Assembly: GCA_029857855.1 (NCBI GenBank)
Contig: JAOUGG010000190.1
Location: 1-5,936 of the forward strand
DNA length: 5,936 nt
Direction of reading: 5' to 3'
Source of the DNA: Acidimicrobiia bacterium
Lineage (GTDB): Bacteria > Actinomycetota > Acidimicrobiia > Acidimicrobiales > SZUA-35
Part shown: in pieces, positions 5,548 to 5,936 of the stretch
Numbering within the stretch: position 1 is the first letter of the stretch
Layout: every line of letters starts with the position of its first letter
Notes under the pieces: model-generated
What the model saw: only the letters and a program-made list of their open reading frames with translations
Told to the model about the DNA's origin: nothing
Databases searched by the model: none
Made by a program: the position numbers and the translations under genes

Positions 5548-5936
5548 TCAAGATCGGATCCGTTCGTTCTCGGGATCGTACGCCGCCTGGGCCAGCACCG
5601 TGGCCGGGCGCCGCTCCCCCTGGAGTTGGATCTCGAACGCGGCCCCGGGGTGAGCGTGCGCTGGGGCGACATAGGCGAACGCCAGGCTCGCCCCGACGCT
5701 GTGCCCGTACGCCCCCGACGTGGTCAGGCCGATGATCTCGCCGTCCGCATAGACCGGCTCGTTGCCCCGGCTGTCGTTGTCGGCGACACCGTCGCCATCG
5801 CCGACCTCGCAGAAGACGAGCAGCCAGTCGAGTTTGTCCCGGCCCACCTCCAGCCGCTCCTGGACCGCATCCCGACCGAGGAACGGCCGGGTCATGTCGA
5901 CGAAGCGCCCGAGTTCGGCCTCGACCGGTGTGATCT
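5548..5936 (-). CDS. C-terminal part of a dimethylglycine/sarcosine dehydrogenase-like protein (GcvT-type domain), truncated by window edge
   Basis: The open frame enters from the right edge, so the true N-terminus is missing; 129 residues are visible. ITPVEAELGRFVDMTRPFLGRDA, then NEPVYADGEIIGLTTSGAYGHSVG, then SLAFAYVAPAHAHPGAAFE, and the ending YDPENERIR are typical of the GcvT (aminomethyltransferase) C-terminal region. The spacing and ending resemble those fused to FAD-dependent oxidoreductases of the dimethylglycine dehydrogenase/sarcosine dehydrogenase family. Those enzymes oxidise an N-methyl group and pass the one-carbon unit to tetrahydrofolate. A free-standing GcvT-like protein cannot be excluded because the FAD domain would lie outside the window. 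It ends in TGA at 5550-5548, 94 nt before the MttB start on the same strand. An operon is likely, though the hairpins in the gap may reduce read-through. Confidence 0.82.
   Translation of the reverse strand, partial: ITPVEAELGRFVDMTRPFLGRDAVQERLEVGRDKLDWLLVFCEVGDGDGVADNDSRGNEPVYADGEIIGLTTSGAYGHSVGASLAFAYVAPAHAHPGAAFEIQLQGERRPATVLAQAAYDPENERIRS

Noticed and set aside
5454..5672. A 73-residue N-terminal extension of the MttB-family protein
   Set aside because: It overlaps the clear GcvT-type coding region in another frame on the same strand, and GTG 5453 has a near-perfect ribosome-binding site and matches the usual family N-terminus.
3213..5735. An 840-codon open frame on the plus strand, opposite the fasciclin and MttB genes
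   Set aside because: Its translation is rich in Arg, Gly and His with no recognisable domain, and it lies antisense to two genes with clear family motifs. Long antisense frames are expected in DNA this rich in GC.

Overview
The window is GC-rich, densely packed bacterial DNA. It looks like chromosome from a high-GC actinobacterium. Two features suggest this: a class B penicillin-binding protein with an NTF2-like (MecA_N) domain, and an N-terminal GNAT domain of the kind that heads actinobacterial Pat-type acetyltransferases. An aquatic Acidimicrobiia-like host would fit the MttB-family/dimethylglycine-dehydrogenase-like pair, but that placement is inference. I see no tRNA, rRNA, CRISPR array, insertion sequence or phage gene.

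Left block (1-2531, minus strand): a membrane-anchored class B penicillin-binding transpeptidase with complete SxxK, SxN and KTG motifs. It is followed after 8 nt by the start of a GNAT acetyltransferase that leaves the window at its left edge. The AGGA ribosome-binding site of the acetyltransferase overlaps the TAG stop of the PBP gene, so the two are probably one operon with coupled translation. A short divergent promoter region (about 2532-2609) separates this pair from a plus-strand gene for a small single-pass membrane protein with two extracytoplasmic cysteines and no recognisable family.

Middle (3093-3176): the small plus-strand gene and the minus-strand fasciclin gene converge on about 80 nt that can form at least three competing GC-rich hairpins, most likely a bidirectional terminator. 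The fasciclin (FAS1) gene encodes a secreted lipoprotein, but its signal peptide is readable only if two opposite single-base shifts about 33 nt apart are corrected. The normal start, ribosome-binding site and FAS1 domain are all intact. A 27-bp tandem duplication encodes part of its acidic linker.

Right block (3921-5936, minus strand): an MttB-superfamily (trimethylamine/glycine-betaine methyltransferase type) protein without an in-frame amber codon. It lies just downstream of the C-terminal end of a dimethylglycine/sarcosine-dehydrogenase-like protein (GcvT-type C-terminal domains). Together they suggest catabolism of methylated amines with transfer of one-carbon units to a corrinoid and/or tetrahydrofolate. 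No corrinoid-protein gene is visible here. Two hairpins lie in the 94-nt gap between the pair.

The observations most worth checking are the paired frameshifts in the fasciclin signal peptide and the non-pyrrolysine MttB next to a GcvT-type oxidoreductase. I do not see strong evidence for a wholly new system.
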